Shown here: positions 48,445 through 60,300 of the stretch, one piece after another
Numbering within the stretch: position 1 is the first letter of the stretch
Layout: the number at the start of each line of letters is the position of its first letter
From: Atopsyche davidsoni
Lineage: Eukaryota; Arthropoda; Insecta; Trichoptera; Hydrobiosidae
Direction of reading: 5' to 3'
Assembly (NCBI GenBank): GCA_022113835.1
Contig: JAILWY010000016.1
Location: 10,571,501 to 10,635,500, forward strand
Length of the DNA stretch: 64,000 nt
Program-made: the position numbers and the translations under genes
Notes under the pieces: model-generated
Told to the model about the DNA's origin: nothing
The model's input: only the letters and a program-made list of their open reading frames with translations
Databases searched by the model: none

Positions 48445-48550
48445 GAGACCCACTACACTATTTTTCCCTTAGACAACCATGAAACCATGAGATTGTCGCC
48501 AACCTCCTCTGAGGAGAGGCACCCAATGAAGATGTAGTGAAAACATAAGG
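48445..48550 (+). repeat. Dispersed LINE 3'-end repeat, copy B (opposite orientation)
   Basis: Read on the minus strand it gives CTCCTCAGAGGAGGTTGGCG, AAAATAGTGTAGTGGGTCTC and CCGGGTC, the same order as copies A and D. It is truncated after the CCGGGTC landmark. Confidence 0.62.
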
Positions 48551-49242
48551 ATGAAGATTTCACAAGAAGACTACACAAAGGCAACACAACCGGCAAACGA
48601 ACGGCAAATATTTGAGTAGTCAGCTTAAGAATGGCCACACCTTCGGTCGCAGGTCAAATGTGCTTTTTTTCGCAATTTATTTGAATTTCCAAAAGAAACG
48701 TTTACATTTTTCGTTTATTTGTACAAATGTCACGTTTTTTCAGAATACGTCGCAATAAATCGTCGAAGCTGCGCGCCGGTTTTACGACAACTATCAATGT
48801 AACACCACCCCGGGGGGGACTTGCATCTTAACTGTTTTATGGTGCAACTTCAGCACTTCTCGCGCAAAGAATTATTCAGAAATACACTTAAGTTTTTTAA
48901 AAGAAATGAATAAATTTGTATACTAATATGATTTTCCTTGACAATCGAAGAAAACAGACAGAGTAGAATAGTTTTTGTTATCAGTTTATTTGTTCCAAAA
49001 TATATATATATATATATATACATATATGTACACAAATTATATATTTTTTTAAATACAAAATTGAAAGTAAAGCCTATATATGTTATAATAAAATAGAGTT
49101 AACGCAAATTGAGTAGCGAGACGTCTATATCTCTGTGCATAGAGAACGCATGATTTATGTAGTTAAAAGGCATTTTCTATGCTCTGTATACTCGTAGTAT
49201 ACAACGTGGTAAAAATATGCTTAAGTGGGTCAAACTTCCAAA

Positions 49243-49403
49243 ACAGGGTGACTCAGATTTACAACACTCGCTTGGCTTAGTGCGGGCAGAGCGGCTGACA
49301 TCTCTACGAGCAACCTACTTTCTCAGAATAGATAGTATTGTGGATGTCATTAATAAATAAAATGTTGAAATAATAATGCGGCCGGCAGCTGGGGACCACC
49401 CTG
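49243..49403. repeat. Possible small element with CAGGGTG ends
   Basis: Begins CAGGGTGACTCAG and ends CCACCCTG, a 7-bp inverted match with a distinct GC-richer interior. No target duplication was found. Confidence 0.3.
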
Positions 49404-50676
49404 TATGTTTATATAGTGTTTTTGTGTGAAAGTTTTTTTTTGTTTTTGCTTAGTTAAGTACTTTTTCTGGGATTAAATAAGTAGTTGGAATTATTTTCCT
49501 ATTATTGTTCTTGTTTTTGGGTTGTTGGATTACTTTAAGAATTATTTTGGTGCCAAGATTCAACAATGGAAAAAATATATCCTACTTTTCTAGGATTTCT
49601 CAAATTATTTATTATGCTAATGTATAATTAATCACCTTTGGATATCTAAACGATAAGGTTTTTTTTTAAAAATATAATTGATAATTAAACTTTATCTATA
49701 CGCCTTATGAAAGTAATATCAATGATAAAATTTGATAGCATTAAAAATGGGTTGATATACTATACTAAACTATGAGAATAGATCAAATGTATTTGCGGTT
49801 GTATCTGATTTATGTGTACTTTGTTGATATATATTATGTACTTTGTTGTATGTGAAAATTTACTTTGTAGGTCCAAAAACTGTGAAAATGATGATATTTT
49901 ATGAGCGTATTATTAATGAATAACATAATTTAGTAATCTGCTTTTCTACCTCTTGGGCTAACTATCTATATATAGCCAATACCATATTGCCTTCATTATT
50001 AATATTTTATATTTTTATTTAAAAAAATATATATATTTTAATACACGGTTGATCAGAATCTAATTTTTTTTTTTGAGACAGTGATTTAGACTTACTTGAG
50101 CAGTTGTTACATTTTCACTTTAAAACCTCTGCTTGTTTTTTTAATATTCTCAACCCTGATAAAAAAGAGTATTTTTCAACCTTTAAACTGAAAAGAATTT
50201 TATCTCTTCTGTTGGATATACAAAAAAGCAAAATTCATAAATAGATGCTTTCGTTAAGACAGGTGACGTCATCTCTTGGGTCCGGGGCCTCCGTGACTTG
50301 CTCCTGAATGGCGCGGTTTCTACCCCTACCATTCACTATGAGAATAGGGTTGCTATTTTAAATATTTTTTTTTATCTGGATGAACATTTATTTTCTTAAA
50401 ATTGGTTGTTATAAAACTTAAAAATTTTGGTATAGTTTTGTGCAAATTCATTCAGACCCCCGAGCTTTGATTATCACAAAACGTGCTTTTAGACATGGAA
50501 ACGTGGAAATTTTGTACCGATTTAGAGCACCGAGACTATTTGGGATGACAATATTTTAATTTTATTTAAAAAAATATATATTAATACGCGTTTATATTTA
50601 CTTTGGTACAAGCTCCCTGTATCGTTCAATTCAAACATTCTGTACGAAGAAATGGCCACAACCATACATTTTACTA

Positions 50677-50774
50677 CAGGGTGTCCAAACAGAGTATTTG
50701 TTCAGTAAAACAAAAACTACTAGTAATCAAGTATTCTTCTTGGACATACTACTATATTCTGTTTGGACACCCTG
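50677..50774. mobile_element. 98-bp MITE, Tc1/mariner-like, TA target
   Basis: The ends CAGGGTGTCCAAACAGAGTA and, on the other strand, CAGGGTGTCCAAACAGAATA match at 19 of 20 positions. The element is flanked by TA on both sides (50675-50676 and 50775-50776), consistent with Tc1/mariner-type insertion. It is essentially two terminal repeats with about 55 bp between, and cannot code. Confidence 0.82.
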
Positions 50775-52788
50775 TACATTAAAAAAGTGTGACTATTAGG
50801 TATATTTCCTCCTAAAATCTTACTAAGATTATCCTACGCTGCAGTTTTGAGTAGTAATTTCTGTACCTGACCCTTCAGGTAAGAAAACGCATTTGTGAAA
50901 AAAAATAATATAAATATGTACAGTAACTGGCTGCGGCGAGCACATAGTGCAAGATTGACGGTGGGAGAAGCCACAGTGGATTCAATATTAATATTCGCAG
51001 GGACCCCCGTTTGTAAGCCCTACCCGAGGACCCCCGCCCCCTAACACTAGTGAATTTTTGTGAATGACAGCCTTACATTTTTATATAAACAGCTCATCTA
51101 AATATAAAAATGTTGCCTGCCCGTTACTTTCTCGTATAAAATCTCGTTTATATTTCATAACCTCCTATGAAATTTATTCAATTGTTATACCTACAATCTC
51201 GCGAAGTGGTTTTACTCGATATATATTTTTTAATATTAAGGATGTAATACGGTTTAAAACTCTTGTAATAACTTTTAATTATATCTTTGAGAGAGATATC
51301 TTTCATACAAAAAAGCAGTTACGTGCGGTAAATCAGTAAAAGCAGTGAATCATTGCTTGCCCTTAATATCTTTTAAAAAATTCTACTTTGCTATCATAAT
51401 TTACACCAAAAAGATTTCATGATATATATTTTATAAGGTTTTTGGCCGCACGACTTTTTTGGATAAGATTTTTTATTTTATTAACAAGATAAAAGAAATC
51501 GTTTTCGAAAAAAACAATCAAAAGTAATATTTTCGTTATAAGTTTTGAATAAACTGTTTTGTGGAATACCTTATCACACCTATTATTATGCTTTCAAATT
51601 GGTTTAAACCACTTAAAGACAAAGATTTTAGAATTGGCTACGTCTAAAATCATAATAATCCAATTTGTCAATTAATCTTATTTATAAATTGAGGAGATAT
51701 CAATTAATTGTCGTTTGACTAAAATGACACATGTTTTTAATATTCCTTGTTACTGAAATTTTCAACTTTAAAAACGTGTGTTAATTAAAATTTTCATTTC
51801 AAATTCTCAGGGGGTATACTCTGTTATCATATGTTATGCTGGAAAGAGGAAGTGACATAACCGCAGCTAAGCAAATTTTGCCCAAAAATATTTGAAAGTT
51901 TGATTTAATATAAAAAATACAATTTTGAAAATAGCACAGCAGTGCTTGAAAAGTTTATTGATATATATATATATATTAATTCAAAGGCGATCTTTTTATT
52001 TGCAAATATTCACAATACGATGCTTCTTATATGGATCTTAAAAAAACATTTATGCTATCAACATTTTTTTTTACTGTAGCATCTACAAACATTTTTTTCT
52101 AAAAAAAGTGTGTATTTTAAATAAAAGTATTTAGATTTTCAGTTTTCATCTTCTTTTTGCATTGACACGCGCGCATTCAAATCTCTGTGAAAATGATTTT
52201 ATTGAATTATTAACAACCTACTCTGAAGAAAATTATCATACATATTTTTATTTTAGTATTTGAGATACTATCGACTTTTTTTATCGTGAGAGTAAGAGTT
52301 TTTTTGGTCGGAAAACTTACAATCTTGCAATGGTTTTTAAGGAGTATTACAAAATAAAGAACTCTACAATAAATAAACTAAAAAAACCACTAGAAAGAGA
52401 TTCCTATATATCGCACTACTCTATAAAAAAAAAAGAAAACACAGGCGGAATAAATATGTAAGTACGCAGTTCCAAGCAATCTCAGGCAATTGTGGCTACG
52501 TCCGTCTTGTAACCCGTATCAAAGGGTTTTTTCCCTTTTTACCTGCCAACAATTTATGGTTTCCATTTTTACGATGTATTTATGATCTTCCTTCAATAGT
52601 GAATAGATGTCGAAGGGTACAGGTATTTTTACACATTTATTTATTAATTTTAAAACAGCTCTTATAAGCAAATAAACCTTTTCCGGTTTTGCTGCTTGGT
52701 CTCTTTTTTGATGATGGCTTCAATTTCACTTCTTTTATTACGTCAGTTTGATTTTAATATAAGACATGTAAATACATCAATAATCTCA

Positions 52789-52871
52789 GGCTGATGAATA
52801 TCTCACTGAGTTTTTTTAAAGTGGTAATTGTGTAGTTTCCGGGTCTTTTCACACCGCAAGTTTTATATTCG
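52789..52871 (-). repeat. Dispersed LINE 3'-end repeat, copy C (fragment)
   Basis: Carries TCTCACTGAG, GTGTAGTTTCCGGGTC and TCACACCGCAAGTTTTATATTCG on the plus strand, then is followed almost directly by a pogo/Tigger-like MITE at 52883. Confidence 0.55.
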
Positions 52872-52882
52872 AAAAAAAAATA

Positions 52883-53212
52883 CAGTAATAAAGCGAACCC
52901 GTTATGCGCGGTTTCACTATAACGCAAATTTCAATTATAAAATGCCTCGCATTACGCGAATTTCTTATATTAAGAATGTGTATGAACATAATGTAGTCAT
53001 TGACTTCTTTTAACAATTAAAATTAGCGTTGGGTGTTATGAACGTATTTTTCAAGAACGTAAAAGAAACAATAGACAATAGATGTATTTTTCAGTAAAAA
53101 TAACGTGTTATACTACATAATGTGTTCTTAGAATTAAAGCGATTGATTCAAATGATTCGTATTTCGCGATTTTTTTCGGAACGTATCTCTCGCGTAAAGC
53201 GGGGTATTACTG
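52883..53212. mobile_element. 330-bp MITE with pogo/Tigger-like ends
   Basis: The left end CAGTAATAAAGCGAACC and the right end, on the other strand, CAGTAATACCCCGCTTT share CAGTAATA and GCG-rich inner parts. TA flanks both sides. The GC pattern of near-palindromic ACGCGA-type words resembles pogo/Tigger termini. It inserted next to or into LINE repeat copy C. No transposase is encoded. Confidence 0.65.
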
Positions 53213-53387
53213 TATATATATTTATATATAATATAAACATACGACATTGTTTCAACGTAGAGTCCAGTATACAGCGCGAATGATTTCATTGCATGTTTTT
53301 TCATATTTCCTCTTCTCAATAAAATGTATTATATATCGAAAGTAAATACTTATCCCTGTATCAATAATACAAAACGAAGACAAACAA

Positions 53388-53700
53388 TTAGACACTCAGC
53401 GCCATAAGCGAATGGAATAAGAATTCTACATCCGCGGGGATTTGGGGCCGGGCATAATAATCCATATAGAGAGGAGACGGGTGGGGGGGGTGGGATGAGT
53501 GGGAGGGATGGAAGGGATAGGAGGGGTGGGAGGGATGGAAGGGGTGGGAGGAGTGGGAGGGGTGGGAGGGGTGGAAGCCGCCCCGCCCGGCCGGCGCCGC
53601 GGAGGCGGGCGGCACCTGACGCGGCCCTGACGTAACGATTTTTACATCCCCCGCCGGCGGTCCAGCACCCCGCGGTAACAATGTATGCCGGATCGGGGCG
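53388..53700. other. CpG- and G-rich island with G-rich minisatellite
   Basis: At 53480-53580 the plus strand is an irregular tandem of GGGAGG, GGGTGG and GGAAGG words with many runs of three or more G, able to form G-quadruplexes. At 53575-53700 is the most CpG-dense DNA of the window (GCCGCCCC, CCGGCCGGCGCCGCGG). The minus strand has a 97-codon frame with an HPSHP-type repeat, which the minisatellite alone explains. It could be a promoter-type CpG island or an exon of a gene running leftward, but neither can be shown here. Confidence 0.6.
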
Positions 53701-54164
53701 CGACTTGTCTAGGAAAACCTACACTCAACTGAAATCTAAATAAATATTAAATAACAACTATCTCAGCACTCTGGATTCAGGCCAAAATTACACTTGCCTC
53801 GACGTATTTTGTTTTGTCCTCTTGAGCCACAATCAAGTCATTAAAGATATATGAAGCATTTGAGAAATGTGTTACAATTCCCAGAAAAAAAAATTATAAC
53901 ATTGAATGTTTGTTATTTAATACGCCACTAGTTTCGCCATGCTACGTGCATGCATTCAGGCAGTGTTCTTCTACTCACTGCTCTGCCTCAGGATGCCAAT
54001 TAATCAATCACTCCACTGATTAACATACTAAAGGCTGGGCGGGTACTAGTACCCGTTTCGCGGACTGCTGTCTAAATGCGGGGCGCGTATTAATACCTTT
54101 TTGAATGTGTTTACTCTAAAAGCGGCAGAAGGTCATTTTACTCTTTCGGTTTACAGCTCGTAAT

Positions 54165-54410
54165 GTTTGTTTAGACTCGCCAACGTTACTTCTATCAATA
54201 CTGTCCGGTGATTCTGAACAAAGTGACAATGAAGAAGTGGAGTGGTCAGAGAATGATAATCCTCCAATCATTGAACAATTTTTAGGACAAAGTGGTGTTG
54301 TTGTAATGCCAAGTAATCCGCAAAGTGTGTATGAAGTGATTCAACTTTTTATAGGTAACGATTTATTTGACTACATGCAAATCAAAAAGTGTATAGACTA
54401 GATTTCACAC
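54165..54410 (+). pseudogene. piggyBac-like transposase N-terminal fragment
   Basis: One plus-strand frame is open for about 80 codons: an acidic Ser-rich stretch (GDSEQSDNEEVEWSEND), then PPIIEQFLGQSGVVVMP and an SVYEVIQLFIGNDLFDYM segment, before a stop near 54402. The order (acidic tail, W-S-E-N-D, F-x-G-x-x-G-V, then an F-x-L-F helix) matches the start of piggyBac-family transposases. The catalytic Asp-bearing core is absent. The frame runs directly into a duplicated non-coding segment, so this is a remnant. Confidence 0.55.
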
Positions 54411-54683
54411 GTGCAATTTTACTCGAATTTTGTCCGCTTCGCACATCAGTTTAGTCAATTTGGTTACCCGCTTAAAATATAAATATAATATAAGCTATTG
54501 TGTAACAATTACATTTAATTTATTAACAAAAATCTCATAATTAACTCGGAATTGCTAAACGGAAGAAAAAAAATCAAAAAGTACAAATTAAAGAGTGTAT
54601 AGACTAGATTTCACATGCGCAATTTTACGCGAATTTTGCCCGCTACGCACATCAGTTTAGTCAATTTGGTTACCCGCTTTAAA
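54388..54683. repeat. Direct repeat of about 90 bp, 206 bp apart
   Basis: The segment from GTGTATAGACTAGATTTCAC to GGTTACCCGCTT occurs at 54388-54476 and 54594-54683 with a handful of differences. It begins at the end of the piggyBac-like fragment. It may be part of the same element's subterminal DNA. Confidence 0.85.
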
Positions 54684-55684
54684 TGTGTTTTAATATTATA
54701 GGATAAAAAATCACTCAGTCAAAGATTTAAATCTCTTTATATACTTTGATGCAACGTCCACAAACTATTATCACTACTACACGACCGCAATAATAAATTT
54801 AAATACAGCACCGTCTGTTAAAAAGTCACATTCACAAAGTCAAAGTCACAAGTCACCACGAGAGCATATCTAAATTAAAAAAGAGCCTTTTTAGCCTGGC
54901 TACATTAAATAAAAATATTTAGTCACTTTTATAGTCGATTAATGAATGAGTAAGTAGTTCAATTGGCATGTGAATCTCACTTGTGTATCCGCGAATCCAT
55001 TTCTTTAAACACATAGTTTGTACAAATAGACCTGTGTAAGTAATAATTGCGTATTTATTAATTTTAAAAATATATATTGTTTGTTAAAAATGAACCCTAA
55101 CATGAAATAATTGTAGTTTGAACATGAGCGCTCAATTTATTCATAGCGTCAATAAAAAAACAATTATTTCTCAAATTATACACTTCAGTTAACAAATTTG
55201 TCTCTCGTCTGTCTATTTGCTCGCAACCTTGCGGCGCCCGGGACTGCCAGTGCGACAAATAAAATAATCAATTTGATTTCAGACTATTTGTCGTATGAAC
55301 TACTTTTAGTTCAAGCCTTATATTTTTATATTTATCATTTACGGTTGATTTTATGTTATTATCATTAAAGAAGCAGCATCAGCCTAGCAACTAAAAAAAA
55401 CACCTACGTACATATTGATGATTTCTGTCAAGCTGGTCTAAAAATGTTAGACACGCGTTGTACTGAATTTATTTAAAAGGATGTTAAGAAAATATTTTTT
55501 TTATTAGCATAAAAACAAACTGAAAATAGTCACCCGTTAAAATAAATAATCATGCTCGACAAAAAATTTCAATCTCGTAATAGCAAATATCTGTCGTTAT
55601 AATTGTATTAGCTCAATGGCTGTAAATTGATTGTGGTCTTTATTGACCATATAGACTTTATTATTCAATACTTCTGGTATTTAA

Positions 55685-55880
55685 ACCGTCCGTAGAGCTC
55701 GTTTTCGCTTCCACTCGAGTTGCTCATTAGATAATGCGAGGACGCGCTGTCGCCGCCCGTAATAAAACAGTACAGTGCTGTTATTCAAACGCCATTTTGA
55801 ATGGGCTCTAATTGATCGCATTATGATGCGGTTTTCCAAAAATTAAATGCTTCCAAATGGAGTCTTTCATATAATTAGCG
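55685..55880. promoter_or_regulatory. GC-rich islet, candidate regulatory element
   Basis: GCTCATTAGATAATGCG, CGTAATAAAACAG and CTCTAATTGATCGC (TAATTGAT at 55809) crowd several homeodomain cores into 200 bp. No open frame. Confidence 0.32.
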
Positions 55881-55959
55881 ACCCAATACCTTTAATTAAA
55901 ATATGTTAAAAAAATTCCTACGAACCGAAGGATTCAGATCGGCCGAGACTTTTGATTAT

Positions 55960-56200
55960 ATATTTTTCATCAAGTGCCTCTTCTCAGAAGAGGTTGGCGG
56001 CCATTTCACTGAGCATATACTCATGTTGAACGTTTTCTAATGGGAAAATAGTGTAGTGGGTCCACGAATCCTTCTACAACGCAGTTTTATATAGGAAGGA
56101 AAAGTCTACGTATTGCTACTGCCCAATAGCATTATTATATAATCCTTTCTTTACAAAACTATGGCGTTGATATTTGATACTCTTTCTGCAGCAAGCTACA
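55960..56200 (-). repeat. Dispersed LINE 3'-end repeat, copy D
   Basis: Plus-strand landmarks TTTTTCATCAAGTGCCTCTT, CTCAGAAGAGGTTGGCGGCC, CTGAGCATATACTCATG, GGAAAATAGTGTAGTGGGTC, CTTCTACAACGCAG and CTACTGCCCAATA run in the same order as copy A. This is the most complete copy. Confidence 0.68.
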
Positions 56201-56469
56201 GAAACAATTTGATTATATAAAATTGTACTCCAAGTTGGAAAACTGTTGTTCAAACCAATGAAAACTTTTAACTTTCTAATTAAATTTATTAATTATATAT
56301 TTAATATCTTTTAAAAGTTGTATTCAAGTATACTAGTTTTATCTTCTAAGAATAAATTTCTTGATCATATTACTCAAAAATGATAGAACTGAAAATAATA
56401 TGCATTTTCTTTAAATAAAATGTGTGGTTGTAAAATAGAAATTACCACACTTCATTTGCATGTCTCTGT

Positions 56470-56700
56470 CTCATCCCCTCGCACGCCATAAAAGTTATAG
56501 CTAAACTAATGGGGCTCTTCGTATCCACTGCCTGTTTATGCAAATATCCACGTCTAAGCTATGGAAGTCCACTATTCCGGCGATAAAGCCTCCCATCTCG
56601 AGTGCGCCGGCCCAGTGCGTGGGCTAAACGAAAAATCTCCGGGACGTTTGTTCTCGAATCGCGTTTCATTACGATCACCGTGAAGCATTGGGCCCTTGTG
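56470..56700. promoter_or_regulatory. GC-rich islet with a perfect POU octamer
   Basis: ATGCAAAT at 56538-56545 is an exact octamer, next to GCCATAAAAG (Hox-like). The islet extends through CGAGTGCGCCGGCCC and is non-coding. Confidence 0.33.
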
Positions 56701-56744
56701 TACTATTTACTATTATATTATATTTACTATTTTGTAAAATCAAG

Positions 56745-57085
56745 TTTATATTTTCATATATGATGCTTCTGTTTGAAATTTTATTCAAATATTTAATAAG
56801 ATTAGTTTTTTCGGAACATTTGTTTTCATAGTATATTTACAATTAAATATTTTGCACTGTGAAAATATTTTCATATGTGATGCTTCTGCTTGAATTTTTA
56901 TTCAAATATTTAATAAGATTAGTTTATTCAGGACATTTGTTTTCATAGTATATTTACAATTGATAATTTTCCATTGTGAAAGCAAATATATATATTTTCA
57001 TATATGATGCTTCTGCTTGAATTTTTATTCAAATGTTTGATTAGATTAGTTTTTTCAGGACATTTGTTTTCATACTATAATTACA
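56745..57085. repeat. AT-rich tandem repeat, about 120-bp period, 3 clear units
   Basis: Units start with CATATATGATGCTTCT at 56755, 56872 and 56999 (spacing 117 and 127) and share TTGAATTTTTATTCAA, a short palindrome, and GGACATTTGTTTTCATA. One or two further degenerate units run to about 57380. Confidence 0.88.
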
Positions 57086-57389
57086 AGAAAGTATCGGGAA
57101 CTTAAATACGTTTTTATTTTCAGTTTACGAGATTAAGGAATAATTTTTATTGAATTTTTATTCAATCGCTTAATTAAATTTGATTATTTTGGGCATTTAT
57201 CCTCAAATCGCATTGTATTACCTGTGAAAGCATAAAAATATATACAAGATTCAGATACAGAATTAAATCTTAAACATATTTTATTACGGGATGTATTTGC
57301 TTGAATATTGATTTTGTGACTTAATAGAATTTAATTGTTGGTGGCATTATTATCTCAAATTACGTCATATTTCAATTGTTGCGAAGTAT

Positions 57390-60300
57390 TGGGCACAAAT
57401 ATTTATTTTTTATTTGTTGTTTTTGGAGCAAATTCATCGCTTCATAAAACGTGGTATAACTTACCTTTTAAATAATTTAGGCATTTTTAAAAAAAAAAAT
57501 GACCTCAATGAGGATTAAAGCACTTTATAAATTTATATATATACATAATATCAATTTTTCTATGCTTTTTTATATTTACATATGCCAAAACAATACTTTT
57601 TATTTTTTTTACAAACCTATTTGTATGTAAAACTACGTGATGCCTGCACTCGTAGTCTCAGTTGGCTGTAACATAATGTAGTGCTTTTATTATAGTAGCT
57701 TGTATTTTACACGAGTTCTCCTCTGTGCCTCCCCTGTGCCTCCCTTTGCCTCTACATCGGTAGATATGATTTTAGGATATGAAGGCTTTCACGCTCCACT
57801 GGCCAGTGATACTAAAAAGTGATCGATAAAGCATTACGAGTTGGAGCCTTATTTTTGAATTTAAGAGAAATAATTTCACACTAATTAAATTACTCAGCGA
57901 GCTGGAACAATATGATATTTTTAAATTGATGTATATTTGTGCAATCGATTTTATTCATAAATATTTTACATAATAACAAAAACTGGCAGAACGGGAAAAC
58001 AACGCATCACCAGTTTTACATTTCTACATTATCAGTTATATATTTTCTGATTCTGCCAAATATACTGCTAGTTTATTAAGGCCTTTCGATCAAGTGGTAT
58101 TGAATGTAAAATAAAAATGTGCCATACTTGATTAAAAATATTTTTTTTATATTTAATCACATTGTGGTTGAAATAGAATTATATGACGTGTTATTTACTA
58201 TCGTGCTAGCATTTTTTTGGAGTAGAATGATCATCAACCCAATAACTGTCACCCTAATCAGATTCGAGATTATCTGGGTCCGGAGGAGAGGGGAGGAGAT
58301 TTTAGCGGATCCAGGCTCTGCTCGGTGATCAACTCTGTCGCCTCCGTTAGTTAAGGGGTGTCGAGATTTATACTGTACCGGAAGTAATTTCAGATGACGA
58401 ACCAAACCTCTCATCGTATATTATCAAAAATTATTGACATAATTCTCTTGATGGAATTAATTTATGATATTAATAATTACTCGTGTATTATTTTTGTTTG
58501 TGTGACAAGCTTTGTATTGTTTATTTCAAAAGCGAAAAACATCAAAAAATAAACTGAAAGAAAAAAATTGCGAGACTGACTAATTTGTAAAAGGCCATAA
58601 CGGAAAAAACTTGATATTTTAAAATAAAGTAGTTTTATTGAAACATTCACTTGCATATGCAGATACATTCGACTTGGAACGTCTCCGGTATTTACATTGT
58701 TCTTTACGGGGATTTTACAAAAAACTTACATCAAAAAAAGTTTTGCTTTTTAATGACCAAATTCAGGAATTCCAGGAACCAGGAACCAATCCTAAATTAA
58801 TCAATTGATACAAAAATTATACAAATGATTAATTTGTATAACTAAATTAGTTTAACAAGCTACCTTACCAATAAATTATTTCTTTCAAAAGTATTTATTT
58901 CAGAAGGACTGCGGAGTTTCATATTACTTAAATAAATGAAGTCACAAATATACTAAACAACAGTATCAATATCAGCAAGGACTGAAATAATATTTTATAT
59001 AATATAAAATTAATCAAAACTGAAAAAATAATAATATCAAGTAACTTGATTGCTTCCGTATTTTTGATAAATAAAAAAGATTTTGAATTCACTATACCAT
59101 ATAAGATTTTGCTCGTTTTTGGCACTTTGCAATATAGGATTAAAATAAAATTTTGTACTCACTTCAAAAAATATATATATTTATATTTTACAACTTAATT
59201 TTAAAAAACTTCAACAAATCATCAGTATTCAAGACCAATACGTAAGTTTATAGATAAATCAAATTCGTTTTTTATGAAATTCATGTCTTTTTATATATGC
59301 GCATAATTCTGTTGAGTGGCTGCCATATTTATTCGCAGGCAAATATATTTCATAGCGCGTCGCTTCACGGGAAAAATACAACTTTGGACTGCTTGCCAAA
59401 GAAATAAGGGTTAGTTTTAATTTATTTTTGTGAAAAAATCTTAATAAAATCACAGGACTTAATAAAACTAGATATCGCCTTTTTTTTTCGTCTTGTATTT
59501 GGTATATAAATATAATTGAACTCGTGTTCTCAGTTCATACTTTACATTGGCAATTTGCAAACCCTTTGGCCATCTTGACATCTAACGGGATTTTTTCAAT
59601 GTGTAAAAGATCGTGAATTGTTAAAAAAAAAAATCCATTGTATTTATTTTATGGAACCCTGTAACCATGAGACATCGAAACATGGAATATACAAATCTAA
59701 CTATACAGAAAACCAAGCATTATAAACTTATGTAATGTGTCTGACGTGATACATCTAAGGCACTTCTATAAAAATAAATTATAGTGAACTCAAACTAAAT
59801 AAAGAGTATGTTTATCTAGAGATAATTCATGCAATTATACTAAAATTAAAAAATAATTAACCCTTTGTTGGGCCCAGAATTAAATCTAACCCCAAGTTTT
59901 GCAAAAAAGTGTGCTAACCACTGGACGACAAAACGAAGTATAAGTTGTAATAAAATTGTATGTAAATTGTAAATAACGTTTTTGACAATGTATCTGCTAC
60001 AATTTTTTAGACAAAATTTTAAATCTTATCTGCGGTTTTCTCTGTACGTTTTCGTTTTTTTACTAAGAATCTTACGTAGCGGATTATTTTTCTTGTTTGG
60101 GTTTAAGATTTTTTTGGAGAATTTTAAACCAAATGATTTATGATACGCATTTTAAAAATAGTTGTCCATTTTATTACTAAAACTGAAAATATAAACCTGA
60201 TTTATTAATTAAGAGTATTGTTACCCCTTAAAATTATACCTCTATATTATTTCACGTTTCAAAGGATATTTTTTTAAAAAAATTTAAAAATTTGTGACCA

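Noticed and set aside
47088..49403. A single 2.3-kb transposon with CAGGGTGG ends
   Set aside because: Only about 8 bp of the ends match, no coding capacity lies between, and a nearer CAGGGTG at 49243 gives an equally good pairing.
53388..53681. 97-codon minus-strand frame with HPSHP repeats as a definite exon
   Set aside because: The repeat follows from the G-rich minisatellite and no family or splice context supports it. Described as an island instead.
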